A stretch of DNA of 41,824 nucleotides from JBBTSG01 sp038064775 (GCA_038064775.1 JBBTSG010000015.1:1-41824); one strand, 5' to 3'. Shown: positions 1-9,835, counted from the first letter of the stretch. The notes: generated by a model not told the origin, from the sequence alone. Numbers and translations: made by a program.

Positions 1-3000
1 GAGCCATCAAGCGTGCCGTTTAAATTAAGCGCGCCGTTCACTGCTAAAGTGCCTATACCCCAGGTAAAAGTTGTGCCGGTCGCGACCGTAAGGGTGGTAG
101 AAACGGTTAAACTATTACCAGTTGGTATAGAAATCGTTGAAGAAACGGTAAGTTTATCAAGCGTCATACCTGATACGGGCGTTAAAGTGGCGGAAGTTGA
201 AGCGATTATAATCTCGGCCGTTCCCGGCGAAATTGTGCCACCAGTCATATTTAAATAACCTTTTATTGTGTGGGTTTCGCCCGCAAGAGTGATGGTGCCC
301 GTTAGTTTTAAGTTTGGCAAAGCATTTCCGGCGGAAGTTAAAGTGCCGGTGCCACTCATAATAATTGTTGATTTGCCAACGGGGGCGGGAAGCGAAAAAG
401 TGCTACTTGTTAAGTCCAAACTGCCGGCAATGGTTGTGGTAACGCCATTTGGTAAAGTGAAAGTTTTTGTGCCGCCAGTCCGGCCAAAACTTAACGTGCT
501 TGAAACGCTTATAACCGGCTGTGCAGCTCCGCCGGGATCAAGCGTAATGTTCCCGCCGCCTGAAGAATTAACGGTAACCGAACTCGCAAAATTAAAAGCC
601 GTGCCGTTTGTTATGTCAAAAGTAAGAGTTCTAGATGAAGCACTACCATTATCGAAAACAACCGGACCGTTCGTAAGGTGCGACGTAAAAATACTTATCG
701 CGCCGTTTTTCATGTCAAAAGTGGTGGTAGCGGAAATTTTGCCGTTGCCGGATGGCTGCCAAAAAGCGCTGCCAGTCGGCTGAAAAAGAAAACTTCCCGC
801 GCCGGAAATTGTGCTTGTTGAACTATGTAAAGTAACTGCGCCTCCCGTTTGTGTAAAAGTCAGCGTCCGACCTGATGAAATTGATATGCCAGTGCCAGTC
901 GCGACTGAAAGCGTGTTGGAAATTTTAAGATCTGTCGTCGAAAGAGTGGTTGTCGCTGGCGCGGTTGAAGAAACATAAACGTCATACAATGTATATCCGC
1001 CTCCTTGAATTGTTGCGGAAGAAGAAGATATTACAACTGCTGAAGTTCCGGCATTAATTGTGCTCCCCAAAGTTAAATTACCCTGAACCCACTGCGTTCC
1101 CACTAAACCAACCGTCCCGCCACCGCTTGTCTGAAAATTCCATAATTTATTATTGGCTAAAGTTGAGGTGCCGGTGCCGTTCATTACTAAAGTATGGCCC
1201 GGTTTCATCGTGAAAGTGCTGCTTGTTAAATCTAAACTGCCCGAAACCGTCCAAGTACTTGTGCCCATTTTTATGGTAGTGCTCGCTTGATTGGCGTTTG
1301 TTCCGATATTGTCAAAATTACCGGTCACATTAACTACCGGATTGCTTGACGAAGCGTCAAGTATTAAAGTGCCTGAAGAGTTGTCGTTTCTAACGTAAAA
1401 ATGATTACTAAAATTATAGGTGCCGCTAGCGAAAGTTATTGTTCTTGTCGCTGTTGAAGAAGAATAAAATGTGGTGCTTGAACCATAAGTCCGCGCCGGC
1501 GGATTACCTAAAAGACCTAGAGAATTATCAAAAATAACTGCCGCATTAAGCGTGCCGCTTGCGTTTAGCGTGCCAGAATTATTTAGCGTGAGTGAGCTTG
1601 TCGCGCCTGATGATCCTTCTAAGTCGCCATTCGTGCCGATTATAACGGTTGAGGAAGCAATAATCGCCCCAGTAGAATCGATAGTTGAGGTACCAGCAAT
1701 AGTTAAAGTGCCAAGAACTGTCACGCTGTTTATAATTTCCATTCCTATGCAAGGAGGTCCGCTACAATCTTTTCCGGCACTCGATGAGGCAGTCAAATTA
1801 TAAAAAGTTATTGGTACTGTCGCTTTTAAACCATTAATAAAAATTTGGCCGGCGGATAGACTGCTTGATGTAAACTCAAATGTTGACGTGCCGTAATTAA
1901 AGGTAGCGCCACTATTAACACGCAATCCAAAACTGAGTGAAAAAATACTCGGGCCAGAACAAGTGGAAGTCGGTCCGTTTGTGCCGTAACCACCAATTAT
2001 AAATTTTGTGCCGTTCGCGTTTAAAATTCCCGTAGCGGCTATTTCCATTGAACACATATTATTTATAACCCTTGTTGCTCCCGATGAATCCGGCGTGAAA
2101 CTTGAGCTAGCAATCAAAAAACCGGCTCTGCGAATAAGAAATTGGTTTAAAGCGTCAATTTTAAGATTAGTTGAAGCGTCAACGTCCCAAAAAACTTCAT
2201 TATTCCCTGAAACACTATTATCATAAGCGCTTATATTAGTAAGAGTGGTGGTTGTGTTCGCCTCATTAGCACCGATTACAAGGGCTTGCGTGATTAGCTT
2301 TACGCCGGTGATGTTTTGGATAGTTGAGGGATACACAAAAACATTCCCAGCAAGTGATGATGAAGCAACGCCGGACCTGAAAATAGTTATAACATCACCA
2401 GAAGAAGGCGCAGAAATATTAGAAATTGTCCAAACGCCGGAGGAAATTGTAGTGCTTGCTGTTTGTAGTGTGCTACTCACGGCTACTCTTACCTTAGTGC
2501 CATCCGTGCAATCACCCCCACCACTCGCATCCGCCGTGCAAGTGCCGGCAATAGAAATTCCTGTAAGTGAAGAAATGCCGGTAATATTAAGCGGGAATGT
2601 TCCGGCAATAAATCCGCTGGTCACTACATCGCTTGAAGTGGCGATATGAATGTCTAAGTTTCCGCTTGCGCCATTTACCACATCAAGTTCGGTATATACG
2701 CACATCGCCTGCGTGCTTGAACCAAGCACCGCTCCCGTAAAAGTTGAGGTGCCGTTCGCGGAACTAAAGCCGTCGGCATCAGTTGAACCAAATTGAGTAT
2801 CTCCTACCGCGTAAGTTTGATCGCTACAATCATAAGGAGAAGACGTGTCAAGGTCATAACGAAGTTTGATATTATCAAGTCCGGTTGAACCGTTAACCGT
2901 GCCAGAGGCAGTGATAGTAATACTCGTAATAGTGCTGGAAACATCCGGAAGAATAACAAACGCGCCGCCAACATGTTGCGCGGTTGAAGGAATATACAAA

Positions 3001-4094
3001 CTCGCCGTCTGGCTGCTTGTAGCAAATACTGTTGAACTGGAATAAATAATGACGATTCTTCCCGGATTACCTACTGTGCCGGCGCCGGCATTGCCACCAG
3101 TTCCTCCAACAGCCGCTGAAGCCACGTAATCCTCATCGCTCGTGTTTGCGGCTGTTCCCCCGGTTACAACGGCGGCAACAGAACCGCCTTGCGTATTGGT
3201 TTTGTCCGTTCCAGAAACAAGATTTGATCCGCCACCGCCACCTCCACCTCCTTCACCGCCAGTGCCAGTCGGACCTGCTTCACCGCCGCCGCCGCCATAA
3301 TAACCCGAACCTCCACCGCCGCCACCACCAGAATCAGCGTCATTTCCCGTTCCTGCTCCGCCCGCGCCGCCGAATTGAGATCCTCCCGCTGCTCCGCCGC
3401 CAGAACCGCCAGCTACAGTCGCGCCGTCACCTCCTCCATATCTTTGATCGGTTTCTCCCGCCTCGCCATCAGTGCCACCCGTTCCTGTTCCGCCCGGGCC
3501 GCCCGCGTTAACTTTCGCTCCACCGCCAACGCCACCACCGCCACCGGCAGTTGTGCCAGTAGCAGCTGTAAGTCCTCCACCTCCACCACCTCCTCCTCCG
3601 TCTTCAGCGGTCCCGTCAGATCCACCACCACCTCCACCACCAGCTCCCGCGATTACAAGCGCCGTTGCTGATCTAAAAACTCCTGTTAGCCCGCCACCAC
3701 CAGCGCCCCGTGAAGTTACGGTCCCTTCTACGCCTCCGCCACCAACATACACCGTGAGTCCTTCTGCGGGAGTTGTGGTAACGGTTGCCCCTGCGAATCC
3801 GCCGCCGCCGCCACCACCACCCGTAGAACCTGATAAACTACTATCAGCTCCTCCGCCGCCGGCGCCCCACGCTTTAATTTTAGTCCATAAAACGCCCAAA
3901 GGAACAGTAAAAGTACTCGTCGCCACAGTACTATAAACGTACTTCGCCGCTTGCGCTTCGGGTGTTCTAAATAAAAACCCGCCGCTCAAAAAAAACCCGG
4001 CAAAAAATAAAAATAATACTAAAAAAGATAACCACTTTTTCTTTAAGAAGTGTTTTTTATTTCTAAATTTTAAAAATTTAAATACCTTGCCCAT
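1..4094 (-). CDS. Giant Gly-rich and Ser/Thr-rich exported surface protein (C-terminus beyond the left edge)
   Basis: Open on the minus strand from an ATG at 4094-4092 to the window edge without a stop, at least 1364 codons. The N-terminus has a Lys/Arg-rich stretch, a long hydrophobic segment (about residues 20-43) and an Ala-rich cleavage region ending near PEAQAA, so it is exported. Next comes a motif like FTVPLGVLWTKIKAWGAGG, typical of Gly-rich adhesin-like domains, then about 200 residues dominated by Gly (3230-3860). After that are long Ser/Thr-rich repeats of beta-solenoid character with recurrent STxTI and SGTLT patterns. The start overlaps the 3' end of the HEPN gene by 17 nt; no other start lies before the signal peptide. 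Probably a cell-surface or attachment protein. The function is inferred from architecture only. The dense Pro/His-rich plus-strand frames here are shadows of the Gly codons. Confidence 0.85.
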   Translation of the reverse strand, partial: MGKVFKFLKFRNKKHFLKKKWLSFLVLFLFFAGFFLSGGFLFRTPEAQAAKYVYSTVATSTFTVPLGVLWTKIKAWGAGGGGADSSLSGSTGGGGGGGGFAGATVTTTPAEGLTVYVGGGGVEGTVTSRGAGGGGLTGVFRSATALVIAGAGGGGGGGSDGTAEDGGGGGGGGGLTAATGTTAGGGGGVGGGAKVNAGGPGGTGTGGTDGEAGETDQRYGGGDGATVAGGSGGGAAGGSQFGGAGGAGTGNDADSGGGGGGGSGYYGGGGGEAGPTGTGGEGGGGGGGGSNLVSGTDKTNTQGGSVAAVVTGGTAANTSDEDYVASAAVGGTGGNAGAGTVGNPGRIVIIYSSSTVFATSSQTASLYIPSTAQHVGGAFVILPDVSSTITSITITASGTVNGSTGLDNIKLRYDLDTSSPYDCSDQTYAVGDTQFGSTDADGFSSANGTSTFTGAVLGSSTQAMCVYTELDVVNGASGNLDIHIATSSDVVTSGFIAGTFPLNITGISSLTGISIAGTCTADASGGGDCTDGTKVRVAVSSTLQTASTTISSGVWTISNISAPSSGDVITIFRSGVASSSLAGNVFVYPSTIQNITGVKLITQALVIGANEANTTTTLTNISAYDNSVSGNNEVFWDVDASTNLKIDALNQFLIRRAGFLIASSSFTPDSSGATRVINNMCSMEIAATGILNANGTKFIIGGYGTNGPTSTCSGPSIFSLSFGLRVNSGATFNYGTSTFEFTSSSLSAGQIFINGLKATVPITFYNLTASSSAGKDCSGPPCIGMEIINSVTVLGTLTIAGTSTIDSTGAIIASSTVIIGTNGDLEGSSGATSSLTLNNSGTLNASGTLNAAVIFDNSLGLLGNPPARTYGSSTTFYSSSTATRTITFASGTYNFSNHFYVRNDNSSGTLILDASSSNPVVNVTGNFDNIGTNANQASTTIKMGTSTWTVSGSLDLTSSTFTMKPGHTLVMNGTGTSTLANNKLWNFQTSGGGTVGLVGTQWVQGNLTLGSTINAGTSAVVISSSSATIQGGGYTLYDVYVSSTAPATTTLSTTDLKISNTLSVATGTGISISSGRTLTFTQTGGAVTLHSSTSTISGAGSFLFQPTGSAFWQPSGNGKISATTTFDMKNGAISIFTSHLTNGPVVFDNGSASSRTLTFDITNGTAFNFASSVTVNSSGGGNITLDPGGAAQPVISVSSTLSFGRTGGTKTFTLPNGVTTTIAGSLDLTSSTFSLPAPVGKSTIIMSGTGTLTSAGNALPNLKLTGTITLAGETHTIKGYLNMTGGTISPGTAEIIIASTSATLTPVSGMTLDKLTVSSTISIPTGNSLTVSTTLTVATGTTFTWGIGTLAVNGALNLNGTLDG

Positions 4095-4530
4095 TTTTGC
4101 TTGGATTTTTCTCTTTCTTGATATAACGATGGATGGTTTTAATATATTCTTCAAAGAACGGCGTTATGGTCTTGCCTGAAGAATAAAACTTATTGTGATC
4201 CTCTTCAAAATCATATTCATGAACTAATATGTTTCGAATCCTCGCGGCTTCAATCAGTTTTTGCGAAATATCGGCTTCGAGCAGGCCTAGTTTTTCGAGT
4301 CCGCTCATAGAATCTTTATATGTATCCGGCGTCCGGCCGCCTCGATCGAGAATAATTTCGGTATTAATGTCGCTTATAAGATCGACAATAAGCTGGAAAT
4401 CCCGTTCCGCTGTCCTCACAGTGCGAAAATCTTTTTCAAATTCAGCAAATGATCCGAAAAAAAGACTCTTGAGCTCCTCAACAAGTTCTCCAATCCGTTC
4501 TAATTTTTTTGTGATATTTTCAAGTCCCAT
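4078..4530 (-). CDS. hepT: HEPN-domain toxin (HepT-like) of an MNT/HEPN toxin-antitoxin pair
   Basis: 150 residues from the ATG at 4530, which overlaps the end of the nucleotidyltransferase gene by 11 nt. A longer open frame reaching 4707 exists, but its first 59 codons are the shadow of the neighbour. It carries the HEPN RNase signature RX4HXY as RNILVHEY near residue 111, in an all-helical protein of HepT (DUF86-like) length. In characterised MNT/HEPN pairs the toxin is a ribonuclease, and the partner AMPylates the Tyr of this motif; that Tyr is present here. The overlapping order, antitoxin first, supports co-translation. Family assignment is strong. The cellular target is unknown. Confidence 0.85.
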   Translation of the reverse strand: MGLENITKKLERIGELVEELKSLFFGSFAEFEKDFRTVRTAERDFQLIVDLISDINTEIILDRGGRTPDTYKDSMSGLEKLGLLEADISQKLIEAARIRNILVHEYDFEEDHNKFYSSGKTITPFFEEYIKTIHRYIKKEKNPSKNGQGI

Positions 4531-4879
4531 ATTTTTGAGCAAGAGCACGCTCGCGAGCTCGCCTGAATTTAGCGGTATCTTGGTATCGTTTCCAAGCAAG
4601 CACTCTAAAGCGCAAAAACGCGTATTCGTCTCCTTCCAAAAGTTTGCCGTGCGTAGCAACTTCCTGTTGAAGAAGAGGTGAAGCAGTCCAAAGATCAACC
4701 ACGTCAACCTTATCTTCAGCCACTTTAAATTTTTCCGCGAATTCTTCCGCGATCAACCCTCTTTCTTCAAAACTTAAAGCATGGCCGGCAAAAACCGCTA
4801 TATCAAAATCGGACATCTTTCCTGTTTTTCCTTTTACTTGAGAACCAAAAAGTATGATTATTCTTTTATTCTCTGCCAT
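4520..4879 (-). CDS. mntA: Minimal nucleotidyltransferase antitoxin (MntA-like)
   Basis: 119 residues with the minimal nucleotidyltransferase signature GSX10DXD: GS at residues 13-14, then ten residues, then DFD (SDFDIAVF). Members of this family use ATP to adenylylate a Tyr of the cognate HEPN toxin and so neutralise it. The gene precedes and overlaps the HEPN gene, the usual order. No Shine-Dalgarno precedes the ATG. Instead a perfect TATAAT lies 8 nt upstream of it, so the message is probably leaderless. The C-terminal 40 residues are rich in Arg/Lys and differ from the core, but the frame is open to a TGA stop. Confidence 0.85.
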   Translation of the reverse strand: MAENKRIIILFGSQVKGKTGKMSDFDIAVFAGHALSFEERGLIAEEFAEKFKVAEDKVDVVDLWTASPLLQQEVATHGKLLEGDEYAFLRFRVLAWKRYQDTAKFRRARERALAQKYGT

Positions 4880-4887
4880 ATTTTTAA

Positions 4888-4893
4888 ATTATA
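4888..4893 (-). promoter_or_regulatory. -10 box of the mntA-hepT promoter
   Basis: TATAAT on the minus strand, 8 nt before the mntA ATG at 4879. A transcript starting about 7 nt after the box would begin at or next to the start codon. No good -35 match is visible at 16-18 nt. Confidence 0.5.
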
Positions 4894-5069
4894 ACGGATT
4901 CGCATTTCAATTAGTATGCGATTTTGGGGATAAAACAGTATATTTTCTATATTTAATCTCAAAAAATAGTGAGACAAAATCTGGACTTAAAAATTTAATA
5001 ATTATTTCTAAAATGATCAGAAAAGTTATTAAAATTACTGAAGAGCGGCTAAAAGTCACGAAATAACCT

Positions 5070-5096
5070 AAAACCTAGCCAAATTAGCTAGGTTTT
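5070..5096. terminator. Hairpin terminator downstream of the DUF5674 operon
   Basis: Perfect 10-bp inverted repeat AAAACCTAGC / GCTAGGTTTT with a 7-nt loop, followed on the minus strand by a broken T-tract. It lies 32 nt past the last codon of the minus-strand operon ending at 5128. The rest of 4894-5127 shows no convincing gene; the plus-strand frame 4854-5066 has no start signal and no recognisable sequence. Confidence 0.65.
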
Positions 5097-5127
5097 ACCT
5101 ACTGTTACAACCGGTTACAATTAGATT

Positions 5128-5466
5128 TTATGCGTGTAATCGAGCAGCGAAAGCAAATTGGTCAAAATAACGCACCAGGTCCGGAAATGAGCTTTTATAG
5201 AGTTTTCCTTCATAAACCGCGTCACAAAAAACCTCTCGCGCCCTTCCTATTTCCCGAAACCGGCCAAACCAACGAGGATCAGTCAGTGTAAGATCAAAAA
5301 GTTCGAGCGCCCGCCGAACCGCCTCCCAAAATCTTTCTTCGTCTTTACCTTCGGCGCGCGCCACTCTCAAAACTTCGGACCCGATATTTCCCATTTGTTC
5401 TTTAAGAGAAAGTTTTTGCCAACTTCCGTCCGCTAACTTTTTATGTTTGAAAGTTATTTTATTCAA
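5128..5466 (-). CDS. Conserved hypothetical protein, CPR-type family, partner of the DUF5674 gene
   Basis: 112 residues, no signal peptide or membrane segment. The sequence (KLSLKEQMGNIGSEVLR, then DPRWFGRFREIGRAREVFCDA, closing with YFDQFAFAAR) resembles a family I recognise from many CPR genomes that has no known function. The predicted fold is mostly helical. Its start overlaps the stop of the DUF5674 gene by 8 nt, so the two are probably translationally coupled. No catalytic motif is evident. Confidence 0.75.
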   Translation of the reverse strand: MNKITFKHKKLADGSWQKLSLKEQMGNIGSEVLRVARAEGKDEERFWEAVRRALELFDLTLTDPRWFGRFREIGRAREVFCDAVYEGKLYKSSFPDLVRYFDQFAFAARLHA

Positions 5467-5803
5467 TTAATAATTTATTGACGATCTTCCGGATTTTATC
5501 TTTTGTTTCGTCGTTTTCCACATCACGGGATTTATTGCCAAAGTGCGGTTTCAAATTAACCATTGAATCAAACTCTATCCGTTCATTCTTTGGTTTCTTG
5601 GGATAAATATTTATCCCCCAAGTATTTTCTCTTTTCGAGCCCGTCTGTTCAGTAAGTACAACCTCTTCGTCAGCATGAAGCTCGCCACCGACCGCCATGA
5701 TTTCTTTTTCCACATCAACAACCGCTTTTACCAAATCGCCGAATCCCTCACTTGCCATTTTCAAAAGTTCCGATAATTTAATTGGGTTTTGTATAATCTT
5801 CAT
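5459..5803 (-). CDS. DUF5674 family protein
   Basis: 114 residues matching the DUF5674 pattern as I remember it: FGDLVKAVVDVEKEIMAVGG, then ELHADEEVVL, then NTWGINIYP, then IEFDSMVNLKP, and a C-terminal IRKIVNKLL. The function of the family is unknown. The gene begins 5 nt after the stop of the long surface-protein gene and overlaps the next gene by 8 nt, so the three probably form one transcript. The stretch around GGELHADEE followed by WGINIYP resembles a small binding or catalytic pocket; that is inference. Confidence 0.8.
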   Translation of the reverse strand: MKIIQNPIKLSELLKMASEGFGDLVKAVVDVEKEIMAVGGELHADEEVVLTEQTGSKRENTWGINIYPKKPKNERIEFDSMVNLKPHFGNKSRDVENDETKDKIRKIVNKLLIE

Positions 5804-5808
5804 AAAAG

Positions 5809-8800
5809 TTATTGGGTCGGCGGAAGTTCGCTCGCCGGCGCCGGTTCGGTTATCACTGGTTCGGTTATCACTGGTTCGGTTGGAGCCAGTTCGGACGCTG
5901 GCGGACTATCCGGCGGCGAAAAAGTTGTCTCTGGCGGAGTAGTCACGCTTCCTGATTCGGTCGTGGTGGTTTCAGTTGAGCTTACTACTCCGATATCGCT
6001 CGACGGAGTTGAACCACTGTCACCGCCAGAAGCTGGTGGTTCATCACCGCCAGTTGATCCACCACCACCAGAAGTTGGCGGTTCCGAATTTGCACTACTT
6101 GTTAAATCATTGCCGAATGGATTGCCGACACACTCGCCCGGGTAACTCTTTGGCAAACCATCTTCGATTACCAAACAGTACGGTTGTTTTGTTTTTACAT
6201 CAAATAGCGTGACGCCGGTCGGTTCTTCCGCGCTCCCGACTGTGAGATCTTTAACGATAATTTTCCCGGCGACGAGTGTGCCGATATTAATCGTAAGTTT
6301 CGGATCGAAGGTAAACACATTCACCGCCTCCGCGCCATTTACGCCTCCTTGAATTGATTCGGTAACATTCGGGAAAGAGAAATGCGGATTTACAAAAACC
6401 ATAATTGTGCTTGTCGCCTCCGTTGAAGTGGCGCCGAAGAATTCTAATGCTAATCCCAAAACTCGGCCTGGTATTGTCGCCTTCATTCCGTATCCCGGTT
6501 TTGAAGAAGCCGTGATTACATCACCCGGCATAATCGGCCCGTTTTCTGCCGTCACCTTCACCGGCACACGACCGGCTAAAGTCATAATGACCGCGCGGCT
6601 CATGTCTGTAACTTCATTTCCAGCAATGAAAGCGGAAGATTTAGTTACCACTCCCGCCAAACCAAAATCGTATGTTAAACTTGATTTTCTGAAAGCTGTT
6701 GAAGTTGTTGAGTCAATGGCTAATAAATCTCCCGGCTCATAATCATTCAAATTGCCGGAAATTGGAACATACTCGCCGATATCAGCCAGTCCCCCGTTTA
6801 TTGAACCACGCGCGCTGATTGATCGGCCGCTTTGCGTGCCGTCGTCAGAGGCAAAAACCGCCACCGTATTTGTTGCCGTTGGTAATGTGCAATTTCCTTG
6901 AGCGCAAACGACTAATTGGGAAACGCCATAAGCGGTCGAGGTGCCGATCATCACCGTTCCGGTCGCGTTAACCGCAAAAGTAGTTGTTGCGCCATTTGAG
7001 AATTTGAGGAAATTTCCAGTGAAGGTACCACCGGTATTACCAAATTTCATGTTCAAACCGTTTCCGGCAAAATTAGAAACTTCCTGATAAAATTGGGCGA
7101 AGTCCTGGCCGCTTGAAGCAATCGCGCTTGAGTAAAGCCGCATTACTTGGCCTTGTGTACTTGTCGTGTTTTCTCCGTAAATCGCCGCCGGTTGAGAAAC
7201 GCCGCCCGCCGTGCCGTTTGTAATCGCCTGAATACCGAATGTCCGACCAGCCGTCCAAATGCCGGTATTGATTCCTTGAATATTTGTTCCTGACCAGGCC
7301 TGGACTTCCATCGCCCGGACTGTGTTGTTTAAAGTTGTATTATCAATTGTTCTTATAAATTCGCCATCAGCGCTTGTTGATGCGGTCGGATTAACCCTAA
7401 TAATGTGACGATTGCCAAATTGGAAAGTGCCGCTAATGCCGGCGCCAGGATTAATTAATGACTCCTGATAAATACCTGCCACTCCGCTTGTCGCCGCGGT
7501 TGAACCGATGATAGTTAACTGGCCACTCGAAGTTGCTGTCGTATTTATTTGGATTACGCCACTTGAAGCCACCCGAAATCTTTCCAAACCGTTTGTGTAG
7601 AATGCTATCGGATTGCCGGAAGTGGCAATAATTGTCGTTGTTGCTCCTTGAATATTTATATTTTGGCCAATAGCGCCAATTGTGAGCGCGGCAGCCGGTG
7701 TAATTCCAGAACTATCATAAATAATATTGCCGATTGAGGCCGAGGTGCCAGTCGCCACCGAAAAATTTAAATTAGAAATCGTTGAAGAACCAGTCGTGAT
7801 AATTGAAGTGAAGCTCGGAGTTGTAGTTACATTAATTGTCACTGTTCCCCCATTCAAACTGGTTAAGATATTCGAACCCGCCACAGTTGAGGTGANNNNN
7901 NNNNNNNNNNNNNNNNNNNNNNNNNNNNNNNNNNNNNNNNNNNNNNNNNNNNNNNNNNNNNNNNNNNNNNNNNNNNNNNNNNNNNNNNNNNNNNNTGCCG
8001 GTTGAGGTAGCTAGATTATTGATGTCGTTGATTCTGCCGGGGAAGTTGAAAGTCACACCTTGAATATTAAAACCACCACCATAACTTGTAGTAGTAGCAA
8101 AAGTGAAAGTTGGACCATTAACAGTTGTGCCACCAGCGATAATTGTGGAAGTTGTTGGGTTGGCGCTTGTAATCGTAATTGTGCCTGTGGCATTTTGAAT
8201 AGTTATTCCTGTGCCAGCAGTTAGGGTGTTTGCATACCAACTTGTTGAAGAACCGATCAAAAGTTGGCCGTTTGATGGATTAGTAGTGAGCCCAGTACCG
8301 CCGGAGCCAATACCTAAAGCATTAGTTAGAGAAAGTGCTGTACCAGTTGCTATCCCAAAATTTAAGTTAGTAATAGTTGAAGAGCCTGAAATAATAACCG
8401 AGGTAAGGGTAGAAGCGCCAGCAGAAAAAGTACCAGTACCGGTTGCGTTTGTAAATGTTAAATTACCAACCGCAGTTAAACCCGTGAAAGTAGACGTGCC
8501 CGAAACCGCAAGCGAAGTGATTGTCGTTGTCGCAAAAGTACCTTGTCCGCTACCATCTATTTTTGTTGAACCACCAATCTGAAAAACGCCGGCAACGATA
8601 TTCAAATTACCGTTTGAAATTGTCGTTGTTGTAAGATTTGATATTCCTTGCACACCAAAAGCGCCAGTCGATGTTGCGGCCGAAAAAGTAGTTGTTGAAA
8701 GCGTTGCCGCGCCTTGAATATTCCAAGAAAGTTCGGCAGTGGAAGTAACCGCGTTTCGAGAAATTGAAAATATTGTTGTGCTTGATGCTTGAATTTGAAA

Positions 8801-9664
8801 GACAGCGGTAGAAGTGCTTCCTAAAATATTAAAAGTGAAATTAGCGTCAGTCGCAGTGTCCGCGGAATTAAAAATTATATCCCGAGCGTTAGTAGTAGTG
8901 ATTGAATTTCCTAAATTATAAGCCGCTTGCAAATCAGTCGAACCACCGCTGCCACCACCCAAAGAAACCCATTGAGGAGTTGTCGTCGCTGCGTTCCAAA
9001 CAAATAACTGACCAGTCGTTGAACTATAATAAAGCGAACCGCCACCAAGAGTTGTCGGCGCTGAATTAAAAGAGCCAACTTGTATTTGACCTTCCGCCGC
9101 AAAATTTGCTAAACCACTACCTTGGTTTGTGGCATTAAAAGTATAATCGGCGCTTGAAGAAGTGATAAGATTTCCAGAAACCGTGCTAGCATTAATCGCA
9201 AAACCAGCGGCTGTGATTCGTTGGCGCTGCGAGAGTGTTTCAAAAGAACCGCCCGAAGAAACTTCTACTTGCAAGTAAACATCTTGGTTAGAAAGGAAGT
9301 CGTAAGTTAAAGCGTCAGGATAACCGTTCGCCGTATCACCAATATTCACATTAAAAACTCCACTCGTAACCGTTGAGGTTGTAACACTTGATGAAGCTGA
9401 TGGCCAAAGTTGCGCGCCGGTTAAAGGACTTGATGTGGGGCTATCCCAAATTGAAAATTTAAAATAATAACTTGTTCCATTGCTACCGCCAAGTAAATTA
9501 CCACTTGAATCAGCCAGCCGGCCTTGATAGCTAATAATTTTAGGTACCCCAACAGTTGCTTGAGTAAAAAAAGGCACAATCATTACACCCAAAATTGTGC
9601 CCAACACTAACAACCGCAAAAGCTGCGGCTTTTTATTTTTAAAATCTGGCTTTTTATTGGCCAT
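5809..9664 (-). CDS. Long exported Ser/Thr-rich surface protein, interrupted by a scaffold gap
   Basis: Two open stretches (9664 to the gap, gap to 5809) read as one gene. The apparent frame shift by 1 across the gap is meaningless because the 100 Ns are a placeholder, and the apparent second start at 7884 is an internal GTG within TSTVAGSN. The N-terminus has a basic stretch, one hydrophobic segment (about residues 15-35) and then a motif ISYQGRLADSSGNLL, which I associate with exported CPR proteins. Long Ser/Thr-rich repeats follow. Near the C-terminus is a conserved module (ADIGEYVPISGNLNDYEPGD, GRVPVKVTAENGPIMPGD, FVNPHFSF) like the end domains of tail-fibre or adhesin proteins. The tail is Pro/Ser/Thr/Glu-rich with a 15-bp tandem repeat near 5841-5881 giving repeated ITEPV. 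A possible -10 (TAGAAT) lies at 9711-9716. Likely cell-surface anchored or secreted. Confidence 0.85.
7896..7995. other. Assembly gap of 100 N within the surface-protein gene
   Basis: Exactly 100 undetermined bases joining two parts of one repetitive gene. The true length is unknown, and the missing repeat copies probably explain the break. Confidence 0.99.
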
Positions 9665-9784
9665 TTCTAAGTTTTTAAGCGAAAACAGCCGAGTCGCCTC
9701 AGCACCTTTTATTCTATCATTTTTTGACTCAAAAAATAAGCGTTTTTCTAGAAAAAATGGCCTTTTTTAGTTTCAAAAAACCTA

Positions 9785-9810
9785 AAAAATAAACCTTATT
9801 TATTAGGTTA
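9785..9810 (-). terminator. Possible weak terminator after the tRNA-Pro/tRNA-Ala transcript
   Basis: On the minus strand a 5-bp stem AACCT/AGGTT is followed by TATTTTTT, about 26 nt past the tRNA-Ala 3' end. The stem is short and AT-rich. Confidence 0.35.
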
Positions 9811-9835
9811 AATAAATTAAAATCTTGGCTTAATT

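Noticed and set aside
13..783. Plus-strand frames rich in Val/Pro
   Set aside because: Shadow of the Ser/Thr-rich repeats on the minus strand, which is continuously open from 4094 to the edge.
3146..3936. Pro-, Arg/His- and Ser-rich open frames on the plus strand (and a Val/Glu-rich minus frame 3413-3640)
   Set aside because: They are the other-frame shadows of the Gly-codon tract of the giant minus-strand protein, with no start signals and low-complexity composition.
4531..4707. N-terminal extension of the HEPN protein (MTWLIFGLL...)
   Set aside because: It overlaps mntA completely and is not HEPN-like. The ATG at 4530 gives the usual family length and an 11-nt overlap.
4854..5066. 70-residue plus-strand frame
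   Set aside because: It starts inside mntA antisense, and has no promoter and no recognisable domain.
7882..7884. A separate gene starting at 7884 (MAGSNILTS...)
   Set aside because: The codon is a GTG inside TSTVAGSN, continuous with the gene across the gap. The frame difference comes from the arbitrary 100-N length.
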